NCBI GenBank assembly: GCA_963773585.1
Contig: CAVZBR010000004.1
Span: 992,001 to 1,056,000 of the forward strand
From: CAVXJN01 sp963773585
Lineage (GTDB): Bacteria > Pseudomonadota > Gammaproteobacteria > JASBUN01
Length of the DNA: 64,000 bases
Reading direction: 5' to 3'
Under the pieces are notes generated by a model, which worked only from the letters and a program-made list of their open reading frames with translations, did not search any database and was not told where the DNA came from. The first letter of the stretch is position 1; every line of letters starts with the position of its first letter. Of the stretch, positions 27,062 through 35,600 are shown piece after piece. The position numbers were made by a program, and so were the translations under genes.

Positions 27062-27106
27062 AAGCAAATAAGTTCTCGGCTTGAAATATCAAGCCGTCAT
27101 TTGCTT
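27062..27106 (-). other. Long hairpin at the aprA stop codon
   Basis: An inner stem CGGCTTGA / TCAAGCCG (27077-27096) is flanked by outer arms AAGCAAAT / ATTTGCTT (27062-27069 and 27099-27106). The outer arm includes the aprA stop codon. It probably stabilises the 3' end of an abundant mRNA or helps termination (inference). Confidence 0.7.
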
Positions 27107-28985
27107 ATGCGGTCGCTTCAACCTCATCACTTACCAAATGGTAAAGCGGCGCTTTCTCCATCGTGTATTCACCCGTGTTGGGGTCGCGACGGGAAACCGT
27201 CAGCACGTGCCAGTTCTCGTCGTCGAGCTTCATGGCATCACCCCGATAGTAATAACCGGGCCAACGGGTTTCCTTGCGGAACAACGTGTGTTGGAACACG
27301 GCCTCAGAGGTAAGGCAACGATGCTTCAATTCCCACGCACGCAGTAGCTCATGGATGTCCTCTGCAGCGACTTTTTCCAGGTCCTCCCACAGCAACGCAA
27401 TCTTCTTGAGACCGATATTAAGAAGCTTGTCGTTGGTCATGTAGTTGACACCAAACCCGCCGCAATATTCGTCCATCAGCTTCTGCAGACGATCAAGACC
27501 CTGTCTCGGATTGATGAAGTTGGGATTGACGGACCCGGCCACCACTTCGTTACGGTACACCCGGTAAGTTTCCATCGGCTTGTAGATCTCTTCCTTACGG
27601 CGATTGATCTGAGCGTCAGAAACGCGGATGCCCTGAGCTTTACCGTCGTCAATGTACTTACACGCAGCTTTTGCGGCCAGGCGACCTTCAGTGAAGGAAC
27701 CCGATGAGAAGGCGTGCGGCGTGCCACCTACGGCGTCGCCGGCACCGAACAGACCTTCAACGGTGGTCATACGGTTGTAGCCCCAGTAGTACTCCGGCGG
27801 AGATACATCCTCCGGACCTGAGCACCAGGCGCCGCAACCGGTTGCGTGTGAACCCATGACGTACGGCTCAGAGGTGGTCAACTCGGGGTTTTCGTACTTG
27901 GGATCAACGTCGGTGGAAGCCCAAAGTACCGCCTGACCAACCGTCATGCCCAGGAAGTTGTGCCAGCCAATCTCTTCAAGATGCGGATCCTGGAAGGCCT
28001 CCATGGTAACCATGTGAATCGGACCGCGACCGGCATTCACTTCGTTGATCAACGCATGGTTGCGAAGGCAGGTGGGAATTGGGCGGTGGGTTCTGTGCGA
28101 AGCTTCCGGGTCCAGATATTCCTTGCCGACCATTTTCTGCAGGTCCGGGAACCACTTGGACTCGTACTCTTCACCGTAGGCGTTCTGGGTGTAGGTCTTG
28201 AGATGCAGGAAATAGGCGCCAACAGGACCGTAGCCGTCTTTGAACCGAGCCAGGACGATACGGTTTTCCATCTGCGTCATTTTCGCGCCTGCTCCGATCA
28301 AAAGACCGTAGGCAGAACCCGAAGACCAGGGTGCATACCAGACACGACCGGCGCCTTCACCGACCGAACGCGGCTTAAAGATGTTGGATGCGCCGCCCGC
28401 GCCGCAGATGACCGTCTTGGACTTGAAGACGTGGTAGTTGCCGGTGCGCACGTTGAAGCCAACAGCGCCGGCCACGCGGTTCTCTTTGGCTTCGTCCATC
28501 AGAAGGTGGGTCACGCAGATCCGGTTGAATACCTTGTCCGCAGACTTCTTCGCGGCCTCGGCGACAATCGGCTTGTATGATTCACCGTGAATCATAATCT
28601 GCCAACGGCCTTCGCGCTGGTAAGCGCCGGTCTTGGGGTTCTTCATCAAAGGCAGACCCCATTCCTCGAACTGGTGCACAGCTGAGTCGACGTGGCGCGC
28701 CATGTCGAAGGCCAGGTCTTCACGCACCATGCCCATCAGGTCGATACGGGCATAGCGCACGTGGTCTTCAGGATTGTTCTCGCCGAAGCGAGTACCCATG
28801 TAGCAGTTGATTGCATACAAGCCCTGAGCTACCGCACCCGAACGATCGATGTTGGCTTTTTCCGCAATGACAATCTTCTTGTCTTTGCCCCAATACCTCG
28901 CTTCGAACGCTGCACCGGTACCGCCCAAGCCAGCACCAACCACCAAGACGTCGATATCGTCTTCAATAATTGTCTTGTAGCCCAT
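27105..28985 (-). CDS. aprA: Adenylylsulfate reductase, alpha subunit, 626 aa
   Basis: Flavoprotein subunit that in sulfur oxidisers runs as sulfite plus AMP to adenylylsulfate (APS). The N-terminal Rossmann motif is VLVVGAGLGGTGAAFEAR, with conserved family segments following (RSGAVAQGLYAIN, GEGAGRVWYAPWSSGSAYG, GLFGAGDAVGGTPHAFSSGS). The length is typical. It forms a heterodimer with AprB, which takes electrons from FAD. The ATG overlaps the aprB stop by one base, so the order of translation is aprM, aprB, aprA. Strong hairpins follow the stop. Located in the cytoplasm, at the membrane through AprM. Confidence 0.97.
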   Translation of the reverse strand: MGYKTIIEDDIDVLVVGAGLGGTGAAFEARYWGKDKKIVIAEKANIDRSGAVAQGLYAINCYMGTRFGENNPEDHVRYARIDLMGMVREDLAFDMARHVDSAVHQFEEWGLPLMKNPKTGAYQREGRWQIMIHGESYKPIVAEAAKKSADKVFNRICVTHLLMDEAKENRVAGAVGFNVRTGNYHVFKSKTVICGAGGASNIFKPRSVGEGAGRVWYAPWSSGSAYGLLIGAGAKMTQMENRIVLARFKDGYGPVGAYFLHLKTYTQNAYGEEYESKWFPDLQKMVGKEYLDPEASHRTHRPIPTCLRNHALINEVNAGRGPIHMVTMEAFQDPHLEEIGWHNFLGMTVGQAVLWASTDVDPKYENPELTTSEPYVMGSHATGCGAWCSGPEDVSPPEYYWGYNRMTTVEGLFGAGDAVGGTPHAFSSGSFTEGRLAAKAACKYIDDGKAQGIRVSDAQINRRKEEIYKPMETYRVYRNEVVAGSVNPNFINPRQGLDRLQKLMDEYCGGFGVNYMTNDKLLNIGLKKIALLWEDLEKVAAEDIHELLRAWELKHRCLTSEAVFQHTLFRKETRWPGYYYRGDAMKLDDENWHVLTVSRRDPNTGEYTMEKAPLYHLVSDEVEATA

Positions 28986-29467
28986 CAGTAATACACCCCT
29001 GCTCTCAGTTTCAAGCCATTGGATTTCAGGGTATGCAAACCACCTTCATCCAGGCGGATGTACTTAGGCTCGTTAAACAGCAACTCACTGTCGCGCATTT
29101 CATTGCTCGGTGCTGATTCATCGGCCAGCTTGGGAATTCCCGTGCCCCAGGGCTTGGTGGTGATGGGTGCCACCAAGTCCATGTCTTTCTTGCCGTTGCG
29201 GAATTTAATGCGCCACGAAATGATGCCTTTTTCTTCATCGCGGTGCACCCGCACCGAGTGACCCAGCGGGGCGAAATCAGCATACCCGCGTACGTCAATG
29301 GCGTGCTGAGGGCAAGCCTTTACGCAGGAATAGCACTCCCAGCACATGTTGGGCTCGATGTTGTAAGCACGCCGAAGTGTCTTGTCGATGTGCATGATGT
29401 CTGACGGGCAGATATCTACGCACTGACCACAACCATCACAGCGAGTCATATATACAAAGGTAGGCAT
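28985..29467 (-). CDS. aprB: Adenylylsulfate reductase, beta subunit, 160 aa
   Basis: Ferredoxin-type electron-transfer subunit with two [4Fe-4S] clusters: Cys10, Cys13, Cys16, Cys20 and Cys42, Cys45, Cys48, Cys52 (C-x2-C-x2-C-x3-C twice). The remainder (SVRVHRDEEKG..., PKYIRLDEGGLHTL) is the AprB beta-sheet extension that wraps the alpha subunit. The ATG follows GAGAGGAC at good spacing. Tightly coupled to aprA. Confidence 0.97.
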   Translation of the reverse strand: MPTFVYMTRCDGCGQCVDICPSDIMHIDKTLRRAYNIEPNMCWECYSCVKACPQHAIDVRGYADFAPLGHSVRVHRDEEKGIISWRIKFRNGKKDMDLVAPITTKPWGTGIPKLADESAPSNEMRDSELLFNEPKYIRLDEGGLHTLKSNGLKLRAGVYY

Positions 29468-29506
29468 AATGTCCTCTCTTGATTCTACTGATGCGTTCGT
29501 TAACGG

Positions 29507-30343
29507 TTAATAGTGGCTCGCTTGCTCACGTCGGATGCCACGCCCCATGTTCGGGGGGTTCTTACCCATATATTCTGCAATATCGGGGAATTTCGCCTGA
29601 ACCGCCGGATCCCTCGGATCATAGTCAGCAGGCAGGTTCAGATTGGAACCATCTGCTTCGGCAACGTGCTTTTGAAGCGCAGCAGCAGGCTTGAAGAACA
29701 TGTGCGCAAACTTCGACCAAGGCACACCGCCGAACAACACCGTAGCGGCAATGATGAACAGCCAGAAGAACAGGGTCGCCCAACCGCCGGCATCTCCCGA
29801 GGCAAGCACGCCCCAGATGATCGCCAGGGTGGTGGTTGCCAGCAGAGACAGGATGAACAGATCGGCGCGAACGATCCGATACCAGGTATTGCCCTCGGCA
29901 GCCACGTCGACCCGAATCGCAAACCAGAACCAGTAACCGCCGACGCACACCATCAGCGCGCCGATGTACCATAGCAGTGTCAGGATCGCGGGGGCGGCCG
30001 GGTCATGGGCATAGCCGTATACGAGAATCGCCGTCATCACCAAAAACAGCACGAATCCGTACATGGTGAGCAGATGGGCTACACGTCGGCGAGGGTTGCA
30101 GAACTCGCCGGAGGCGAGCACGTCGTTGGCGAGGGTCTTGACGGCGATTCCGGCTTTTTCCCCACCGTCAACCTCGCGAGTACGTGCCGCTTTGTTCCGT
30201 TTCGCAGCCTCGAAAAAATAGCGGGCGCTTTGCTTGTGGATGACGTCGAACACCGTGCCCGCGATAACCAATACAACCATCAAAACCACGTAGATCTGCA
30301 TGGCGATCGCGGGAACTGGGAGCTCCGAGAAGGGGTTCATCAT
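29507..30343 (-). CDS. aprM: Membrane anchor of APS reductase (AprM-like), 278 aa
   Basis: Integral membrane protein found with aprBA in many sulfur oxidisers. It is thought to connect AprBA to the quinone pool in place of a QmoABC complex. Helices occur at about residues 15-35, 90-112, 122-140, 165-185 and 190-210. A cytosolic C-terminal 60-residue tail follows (AAALQKHVAEADG..., PPNMGRGIRRE). ATG at 30343 is chosen because GAGGAA sits nine bases upstream; a GTG at 30352 would overlap that site. It is the first gene of the operon. Confidence 0.9.
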   Translation of the reverse strand: MMNPFSELPVPAIAMQIYVVLMVVLVIAGTVFDVIHKQSARYFFEAAKRNKAARTREVDGGEKAGIAVKTLANDVLASGEFCNPRRRVAHLLTMYGFVLFLVMTAILVYGYAHDPAAPAILTLLWYIGALMVCVGGYWFWFAIRVDVAAEGNTWYRIVRADLFILSLLATTTLAIIWGVLASGDAGGWATLFFWLFIIAATVLFGGVPWSKFAHMFFKPAAALQKHVAEADGSNLNLPADYDPRDPAVQAKFPDIAEYMGKNPPNMGRGIRREQASHY

Positions 30344-30522
30344 TTTGGACACTTCCTCTGCTTGCTGTCGGTTTTATTTAAAGATGAGCGAATGGTTCGT
30401 GCGCACCTGACTGAAGTAATTCTTGGATAAAAGGCATGTGAGACTAGGCGAGCACGTTCGGCCGGCGCTGCCCGAGCCGGAACGAGGCGACGATTATTAC
30501 ACCATCCCACGCAAAGTGGAAA

Positions 30523-30556
30523 ATTATAAAATATAATGTCATGAGAAAAAAAACCA
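30523..30556 (-). promoter_or_regulatory. Candidate apr promoter
   Basis: On the minus strand an AT-rich block holds TTGGTT, 17 bases, then TATTTT (with TATAAT a few bases further). This is a poor match to the -35 consensus, so the assignment is tentative. It would give a leader of roughly 170 nt before aprM. Confidence 0.25.
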
Positions 30557-31025
30557 ATTACGTCGGAACCGCAGAACTCATGCCTTGGCGCATAACTGTT
30601 TGTAAACTATGTGAAAAAGACCAAAAACGGGCGTGAAGTGTCCGACTAGCCAGAAGCGCTCGACGCTCGGACTGCGTAGGATTTTGCCGCTGCGGCGCGA
30701 GCGTTCCCTGGCTCGCCCCTCTGGATCGAGTGCCAAATAGAAGGCTAAGCATGCCACAAGCGGATTGTCTCCGCCCTGAGATTAGAGCTTGCCGGCAATC
30801 TCCTCGCCGCAAGTAGCGCCCGGGTATACGACTGTCCGAATTCATGTAGCTGGGTCGATTGGGCCTTGTGCCTGCGCGCGTAGTCGGCACGCTTGCGTCG
30901 CTTCGGGCGGCGAGTGCCTGCGCTTAGGGCTGTTGTACATTGCCGACGCGGAATCGGGTAGCGGGTCGGAAATCGTGCCCTAAGATTCAGCCAACGGAGA
31001 GCGACGGACAAGGAGGTCACATCTA
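30557..31025. other. Intergenic, no gene seen
   Basis: Divergent upstream regions of aprM and a small plus-strand gene. Open frames on both strands lack ribosome sites. No RNA gene recognised. Confidence 0.4.
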
Positions 31026-31238
31026 ATGAGCACGCACCGCGCAGTCATCTTGTCGTTGAACGGGCACCAGGAAGAGGTGCGATTGATTTCAGCGCCGCAC
31101 CGCGACGGCTACGTCTACGCCACCCGCGACGGTCGGGTAATGGCCCGCGGCGCCACCGATGAGGAGGCCTACGAGCAGTTAACGCGCGTGGCCAGCCCGG
31201 TGTCTACCCAGTCCCCTGAGCGCTTCTCGACTGTATGA
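31026..31238 (+). CDS. Small hypothetical protein, 70 aa
   Basis: ATG preceded by AAGGAGG at nine bases, a very strong site. The product has a beta-rich N-terminal half (RAVILSLNGHQEEVRLISAPHRDGYVYAT, read in pieces) and GATDEEAYEQL as a helix. It may be a small folded domain, but no family was recognised. It stands alone between the apr region and the DsrE-like gene. Confidence 0.65.
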   Translation: MSTHRAVILSLNGHQEEVRLISAPHRDGYVYATRDGRVMARGATDEEAYEQLTRVASPVSTQSPERFSTV

Positions 31239-31536
31239 AAACCGTATAGATAAGGTGTCTTGTCGGCGTGATCGCCTCAAGCCGTACCTCGGGTATCGCT
31301 GTCCTGTTCCCAGGGCGGTGTGAACTTGTCTCCCCTCAAAAGGAGTGGGCCTGCAGCCGCGAGCAAAGTTCGCGGGTTGCACCGCGCGAGCGCTGACGGC
31401 CTCATAGGGTCGCCATCCTGCGCCCACCCGGGATTGAAGTACCGCGCCGGGTAGCTCCCCTACTACGTCTCGGACCTGGAATTTCCGCGCTTGCGCGGCT
31501 AGATTGTATCCACGCATTCCAAGCGAGGATTCCGGC

Positions 31537-32136
31537 ATGAAACTCCTGAGACGTGTAATGATCCTCCGCTACCTTGGCGTGGCGCTTGCCCTCGCGGGCG
31601 CGCAATCATCCGCCGCCGATGCAGGTCAGCACGTCGGTCAGGATCCATACGGCAGTGCCTCGTTTGCCGCCTACGATGACATCGATTCGGTGAAGCAACT
31701 CAAAGCTGTCTGGGACTGGTCATTCGAGGATCCCAAGCAAGCCGCCATTTCCATGAATTTCTTAGGAGCTTTGCTGCGGGCTACCAGCGAGTTCGGCCCG
31801 AGAGATGTCCAGCCGATCAAAGTGGTAGTGGTCTCGCACGGGCCCGAGGTGGTGGTCTGGGCAAAGAAGAACTACCAGAAGTACAAGGAAATCGTCGATC
31901 GTGCAGCGAGCTTTGCCGACCAGGGTGTCAGATTTGAAGTGTGCCGAAACGATGCGGCGGCATTGGGATTCAAACCTGAAGATCTGCAGGGCTTCGTTCA
32001 CGTCATACCCGCCGGACCTTATGCGCTCACCTATTGGCAAAACAAAGGTTATGCATATGTATCCGGGGGCAGCAGCAACGCCATAAAGCCAATCACGGAA
32101 CACAACAAGCTTGATCTGGGAAAAGGCAAGCCGTAA
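31537..32136 (+). CDS. Periplasmic DsrE/DsrF-like protein, 199 aa
   Basis: ATG at 31537 with GAGGA upstream. A Sec signal peptide spans residues 1-27 (LLRRVMILRYLGVALALAG..., cleaved near SSA-ADA). The mature part has the DsrE-fold pattern: KVVVVSHGPEVVVWAKKN, then VRFEVCRNDAAALGF with a conserved Cys, then VIPAGPYALTYWQNKGYAYV. Related proteins act in sulfur transfer, and the single Cys sits at the usual position. Export to the periplasm and closeness to apr suggest a sulfur role (inference). The gene is divergent from the apr operon. Confidence 0.8.
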   Translation: MKLLRRVMILRYLGVALALAGAQSSAADAGQHVGQDPYGSASFAAYDDIDSVKQLKAVWDWSFEDPKQAAISMNFLGALLRATSEFGPRDVQPIKVVVVSHGPEVVVWAKKNYQKYKEIVDRAASFADQGVRFEVCRNDAAALGFKPEDLQGFVHVIPAGPYALTYWQNKGYAYVSGGSSNAIKPITEHNKLDLGKGKP

Positions 32137-32309
32137 CTGCGGGGCGATTCAAGCGCTGCAGCGAATGAAAGTCGGACCGTGTATCCCGGCATCGCGATTT
32201 CGTACGAATAAGGGGCGTGCATGACCAGGTCCGACGTACCCTTCACGGGACGTCGGACCGACTTCGCTAGCGACCAATCCGTCGTGCGGACCCGCAGCGC
32301 GACTCGAAC

Positions 32310-32486
32310 TTACTTGTCGAGGGCGCCTTTCACCTTTCCTTTTGCTTCTTCCAAGTCACCTTTCACTTTTTGAACCTTGCCTTTATTTTCCAGGTCTTTG
32401 TCACCACGTGCGTCGCCTACCTTTTCCTTGGTCTTGCCCGCGGCCTGGTCCAGTTTCCCTTTCGCTTTATCGGCTGATCCTGACAT
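32310..32486 (-). CDS. CsbD-like stress protein, 58 aa
   Basis: A short frame with ATG at 32486, preceded by AAGGAGA. The product reads MSGSADKAKGKLDQAAGKTK and continues EKVGDARGDKDLENKGKVQ, ending KVKGALDK. This is the lysine/glycine repeat pattern (K-G-K-x-x-x-A-x-G) of CsbD/YjbJ proteins, which are small, hydrophilic and stress-induced. The stop TAA is at 32310-32312. Very clear despite the small size. Confidence 0.9.
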   Translation of the reverse strand: MSGSADKAKGKLDQAAGKTKEKVGDARGDKDLENKGKVQKVKGDLEEAKGKVKGALDK

Positions 32487-33312
32487 GACGGTCTCCTTGA
32501 TGCCGGTAAGTTATTCCTGCGCAAGCGACTATCGTTGTCGCCGCGCTGAGCACTTTAGGCGACTGGTTGTGCATGGCAAGTAGGTCGAATGAGAGCTTAG
32601 AGAAATATTGGTTGACCAGCACAACGGTGCGGTTTCGAGGTTCTGCTACGGCAGCTTGCACGGTTCTGTTGTTGTCGTCACCGAATACAACAATCGGGAT
32701 CTCGGTGAGTCGAAAAAGTAGCGCGGCAATGGGGCCAACAACGACACGCCACGGCAGTGCTCCGGCCGGTCGTTGCTTCAGACATCAAAGAAATACGCGC
32801 TTATCGGTGGCGTACTATCGAACCTGGATCACAACCTCGCCGGAGTTGGGATCGGCGACGCCAGGGCCCGCGTCCAGGTCTTCCAGGGTACTGCGGAATC
32901 GAGCCACTATCGTCACAAGCCGCGGCCCCGCTCGCCGGGCGCTTTCCCAGCGGCTCCATCCCCATAAAGCAGTAGCTTCGCTCGCCGGGTTTTGACCCGC
33001 GAGCCGGGTCGTAAACTATGTAGCGCTACCAGGACGTGGCGATGCGTTTCGCTAATTTGTCCTCGGCACCAGGGTTTATACGCAACCGTACGGCGCTGAA
33101 TGCGGTCATGACGCAGTCCGCGGCCAAGGGCCGATGGCCGTAGCCGTTGAAGCAGGAAAGGACGTCAGAAACAACAGACGTATAGCGTTCTTTTTGCGGA
33201 TCAGACCCGTGAGTCACCGCATCGCGGCGGCCGGTAACGCTCCGCTGCCGTTTCCGTCCAAAGCACCGCATTCCTCTCTATACTCCTCCTACGGATCGAG
33301 CGCGAGGTGTGT
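32487..33312. other. Intergenic, no gene seen
   Basis: 826 bp without a protein-like frame. It carries a 10-base direct repeat GCTCGCCGGG (near 32930 and 32980) and a small hairpin GACCCG/CGGGTC at 32994-33010. The EF-G-like gene's ribosome site (GAGG) marks its right end. No known element. Confidence 0.5.
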
Positions 33313-35349
33313 ATGGCTACCCATGCTGCTGCCAATATCCGCAACATTGCCCTGGTGGGGCAAGCCGGAACGGGCAAGACCAGTCTCGTAGAGGCGCTAC
33401 TGTATGCCGCAGGGGTCAGAACCGTGCGCGGCGAAGTGGAGCGCGGCGACATGGCTACTGACTTTGATCCCCTGGAACAGCAATACCACCATTCCTTGAA
33501 TCTCGCCGTCGCCAGCTTCGACTTTCAAGGTCGTCGCCTGAACCTGATCGACACCCCCGGCTACCCGGATTTCCTGGGCCAGACGCTCGGCGGCCTGGCG
33601 GCCGCGGACACCGTGGCGGTGGTGGTCAGCGCTCAAGCGGGTATCGAGTCGATGACCCGGCGCATGATGGACTGGGCTGCGGCGCAGCATCTGCCGTGTA
33701 TGGTCGTAGTCAACAAGATCGATGCCGAGCCCGATCGACTCGCGAAGTTACTGGAAGAACTCACCGAAACATTCGGCCGTGAATGCCTACCACTGGATTT
33801 GCCTGCCAACCACGGCGAAGCGGTGGTTGACGTGGTCAAGCGACAGGAAGGGGTAGTGGATTTCTCTACGGTGGAAGCCGCGCACACGGCATTGGTGGAA
33901 CAGGTCGTGGAGGTGGACGAGTCCGCCATGGAGCAATACTTGGAGCAAGGCGATGTCGATCCCGCACGTCTGCATGAACCATTCGAGCAGGCGTTACGCG
34001 AGGGGCACCTGATTCCGGTTTGTTTTGTATCGGCAAGGTCCGGCGCCGGGGTTGCCGAGCTACTGCGCGTGTTCTGCGAGCTGGCGCCCAGTCCCCTGGA
34101 AGCCAGTCCGCATGCTTTCATTCAACGCGTCGACGGCAGAGCCCGCGAGCTTTGGGCGCGGCCTGAGCCGGACGCGCCGTTGCTGGCGCACGTATTCAAA
34201 GTCGAGCACGATACTTTCGTGGGGCGTATCGCATATCTGCGCATACATCAGGGCACGCTGACGCGCGGCGAAACCGTACTTGTCGGTGCGGAGGGTAAGT
34301 CGGTCAAGGTGGCGCATCTGCTCAGGGTCTTGGGCAAGACGCATCAGGAGGTTCCGCGCGCCGGACCCGGGGAAATCTGCGCCATCGCCAAGCTCAACGA
34401 ATTGCACCAGGACGCCGTTCTGCACGCCAGTCACGAACACGACGACGTCGGTGCGCCGCGCATTCATTACCCCACACCGCTCGTCGGGCTGGCGCTGCAG
34501 GCCAAGCGCCGCGGAGACGAGCAGAAGATCACCGACGTATTACACCGTCTGGTGGCTGAAGACCCCGGGCTGCGCATCGAGTACGACATGTCCTCCAATG
34601 AGACCGTGTTGCGCGGCCTGGGCGATCTGCACTTGCGCATTGCGTTGGACAAGCTTGAGCAGCAATACCATCTGCAGATCGAGACCCATCCCCCCAGCAT
34701 ACCGTACCGCGAAACCATCACCCGCAAGGCCAACGGTCATTGCCGGCACAAGAAACAGACCGGCGGCGCGGGGCAGTTCGGTGAGGTGTCCCTGGAAGTG
34801 GAGCCACGGGAGCGGGGCGGCGGGTTCGTTTTCACGGATCGAACGAAGGGCGGGGTCATTCCCGCCCAGTTCATTCCGGCGGTTGAAAAAGGTGTCCGCC
34901 AGGTTCTGGCAGCAGGGCCTCTGGCCGGTTACCCAGTGGAGGATGTGCACGTCGCGGTCACCGACGGCAAGCACCACTCCGTGGACTCAAAGGAAATCGC
35001 GTTTGTGATCGCTGGTCGCAAAGCTTTCCTGGATGCGCTGAGTAAAGCCGGTCCGATACTGCTCGAACCACTCGTCGATCTCGAGGTGACCGTGCCCGTT
35101 GGCAACATGGGCGACGTGTCCGGCGATCTCGCTGTGCGGCGCGCGCGGGTCACGCACACCGAGCACCACGTCGATAGCACCATGAGTATCGCCGCGCAGG
35201 TGCCGTTGTCCGAATTGGAGGACTACGCGGTACGGCTCAAATCGCTCACCGGAGGTGAAGGCGTCTGGCGGATCCAGTTCAGTCATTATGAGCCAGCGCC
35301 GGAACGTGTACAGCGGGCAACGAAAAGCAGGGCATCGAGCGAGTCATGA
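33313..35349 (+). CDS. Elongation factor G-like GTPase (EF-G2 type), 678 aa
   Basis: Translational GTPase with EF-G domain order: GTPase domain (GQAGTGKT P-loop at residues 16-23, DTPGYPDF, NKID near 130), domain II (VFKVEHDTFVGRIAYLRIHQG, TRGETVLVG), domain III/IV (TGGAGQFGEVSLEVEP), and domain V. The switch-1 region is shorter and reads TDFDPLEQQYHHSLN rather than the canonical EF-G form, which fits the second EF-G-like family (FusA2-like). Its exact job (translocation variant, recycling or stress) is not known for this family. ATG at 33313 follows GAGG. Confidence 0.9.
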   Translation: MATHAAANIRNIALVGQAGTGKTSLVEALLYAAGVRTVRGEVERGDMATDFDPLEQQYHHSLNLAVASFDFQGRRLNLIDTPGYPDFLGQTLGGLAAADTVAVVVSAQAGIESMTRRMMDWAAAQHLPCMVVVNKIDAEPDRLAKLLEELTETFGRECLPLDLPANHGEAVVDVVKRQEGVVDFSTVEAAHTALVEQVVEVDESAMEQYLEQGDVDPARLHEPFEQALREGHLIPVCFVSARSGAGVAELLRVFCELAPSPLEASPHAFIQRVDGRARELWARPEPDAPLLAHVFKVEHDTFVGRIAYLRIHQGTLTRGETVLVGAEGKSVKVAHLLRVLGKTHQEVPRAGPGEICAIAKLNELHQDAVLHASHEHDDVGAPRIHYPTPLVGLALQAKRRGDEQKITDVLHRLVAEDPGLRIEYDMSSNETVLRGLGDLHLRIALDKLEQQYHLQIETHPPSIPYRETITRKANGHCRHKKQTGGAGQFGEVSLEVEPRERGGGFVFTDRTKGGVIPAQFIPAVEKGVRQVLAAGPLAGYPVEDVHVAVTDGKHHSVDSKEIAFVIAGRKAFLDALSKAGPILLEPLVDLEVTVPVGNMGDVSGDLAVRRARVTHTEHHVDSTMSIAAQVPLSELEDYAVRLKSLTGGEGVWRIQFSHYEPAPERVQRATKSRASSES

Positions 35350-35600
35350 CTGTCTTCAGGTTCCCGGTCCTGGATCAAATCCAGTCCGACCGCCACACGA
35401 TCGGCGCACCTTTGCGCGTAAGCCCATTGAAATAATAAGCTCGCATCGAATAACTGGCGGCGCTATCACGACATCACGCCTTATGCTACGCCATCAGATG
35501 GTTCTTGGCTGTTACAATGTTATGTATTTTCACAGCGAAAGCCTCTACGCTTTAATATCAAGTAGCCGACGCGACTAGCCGGCGCAACACGCAAAGTCCA

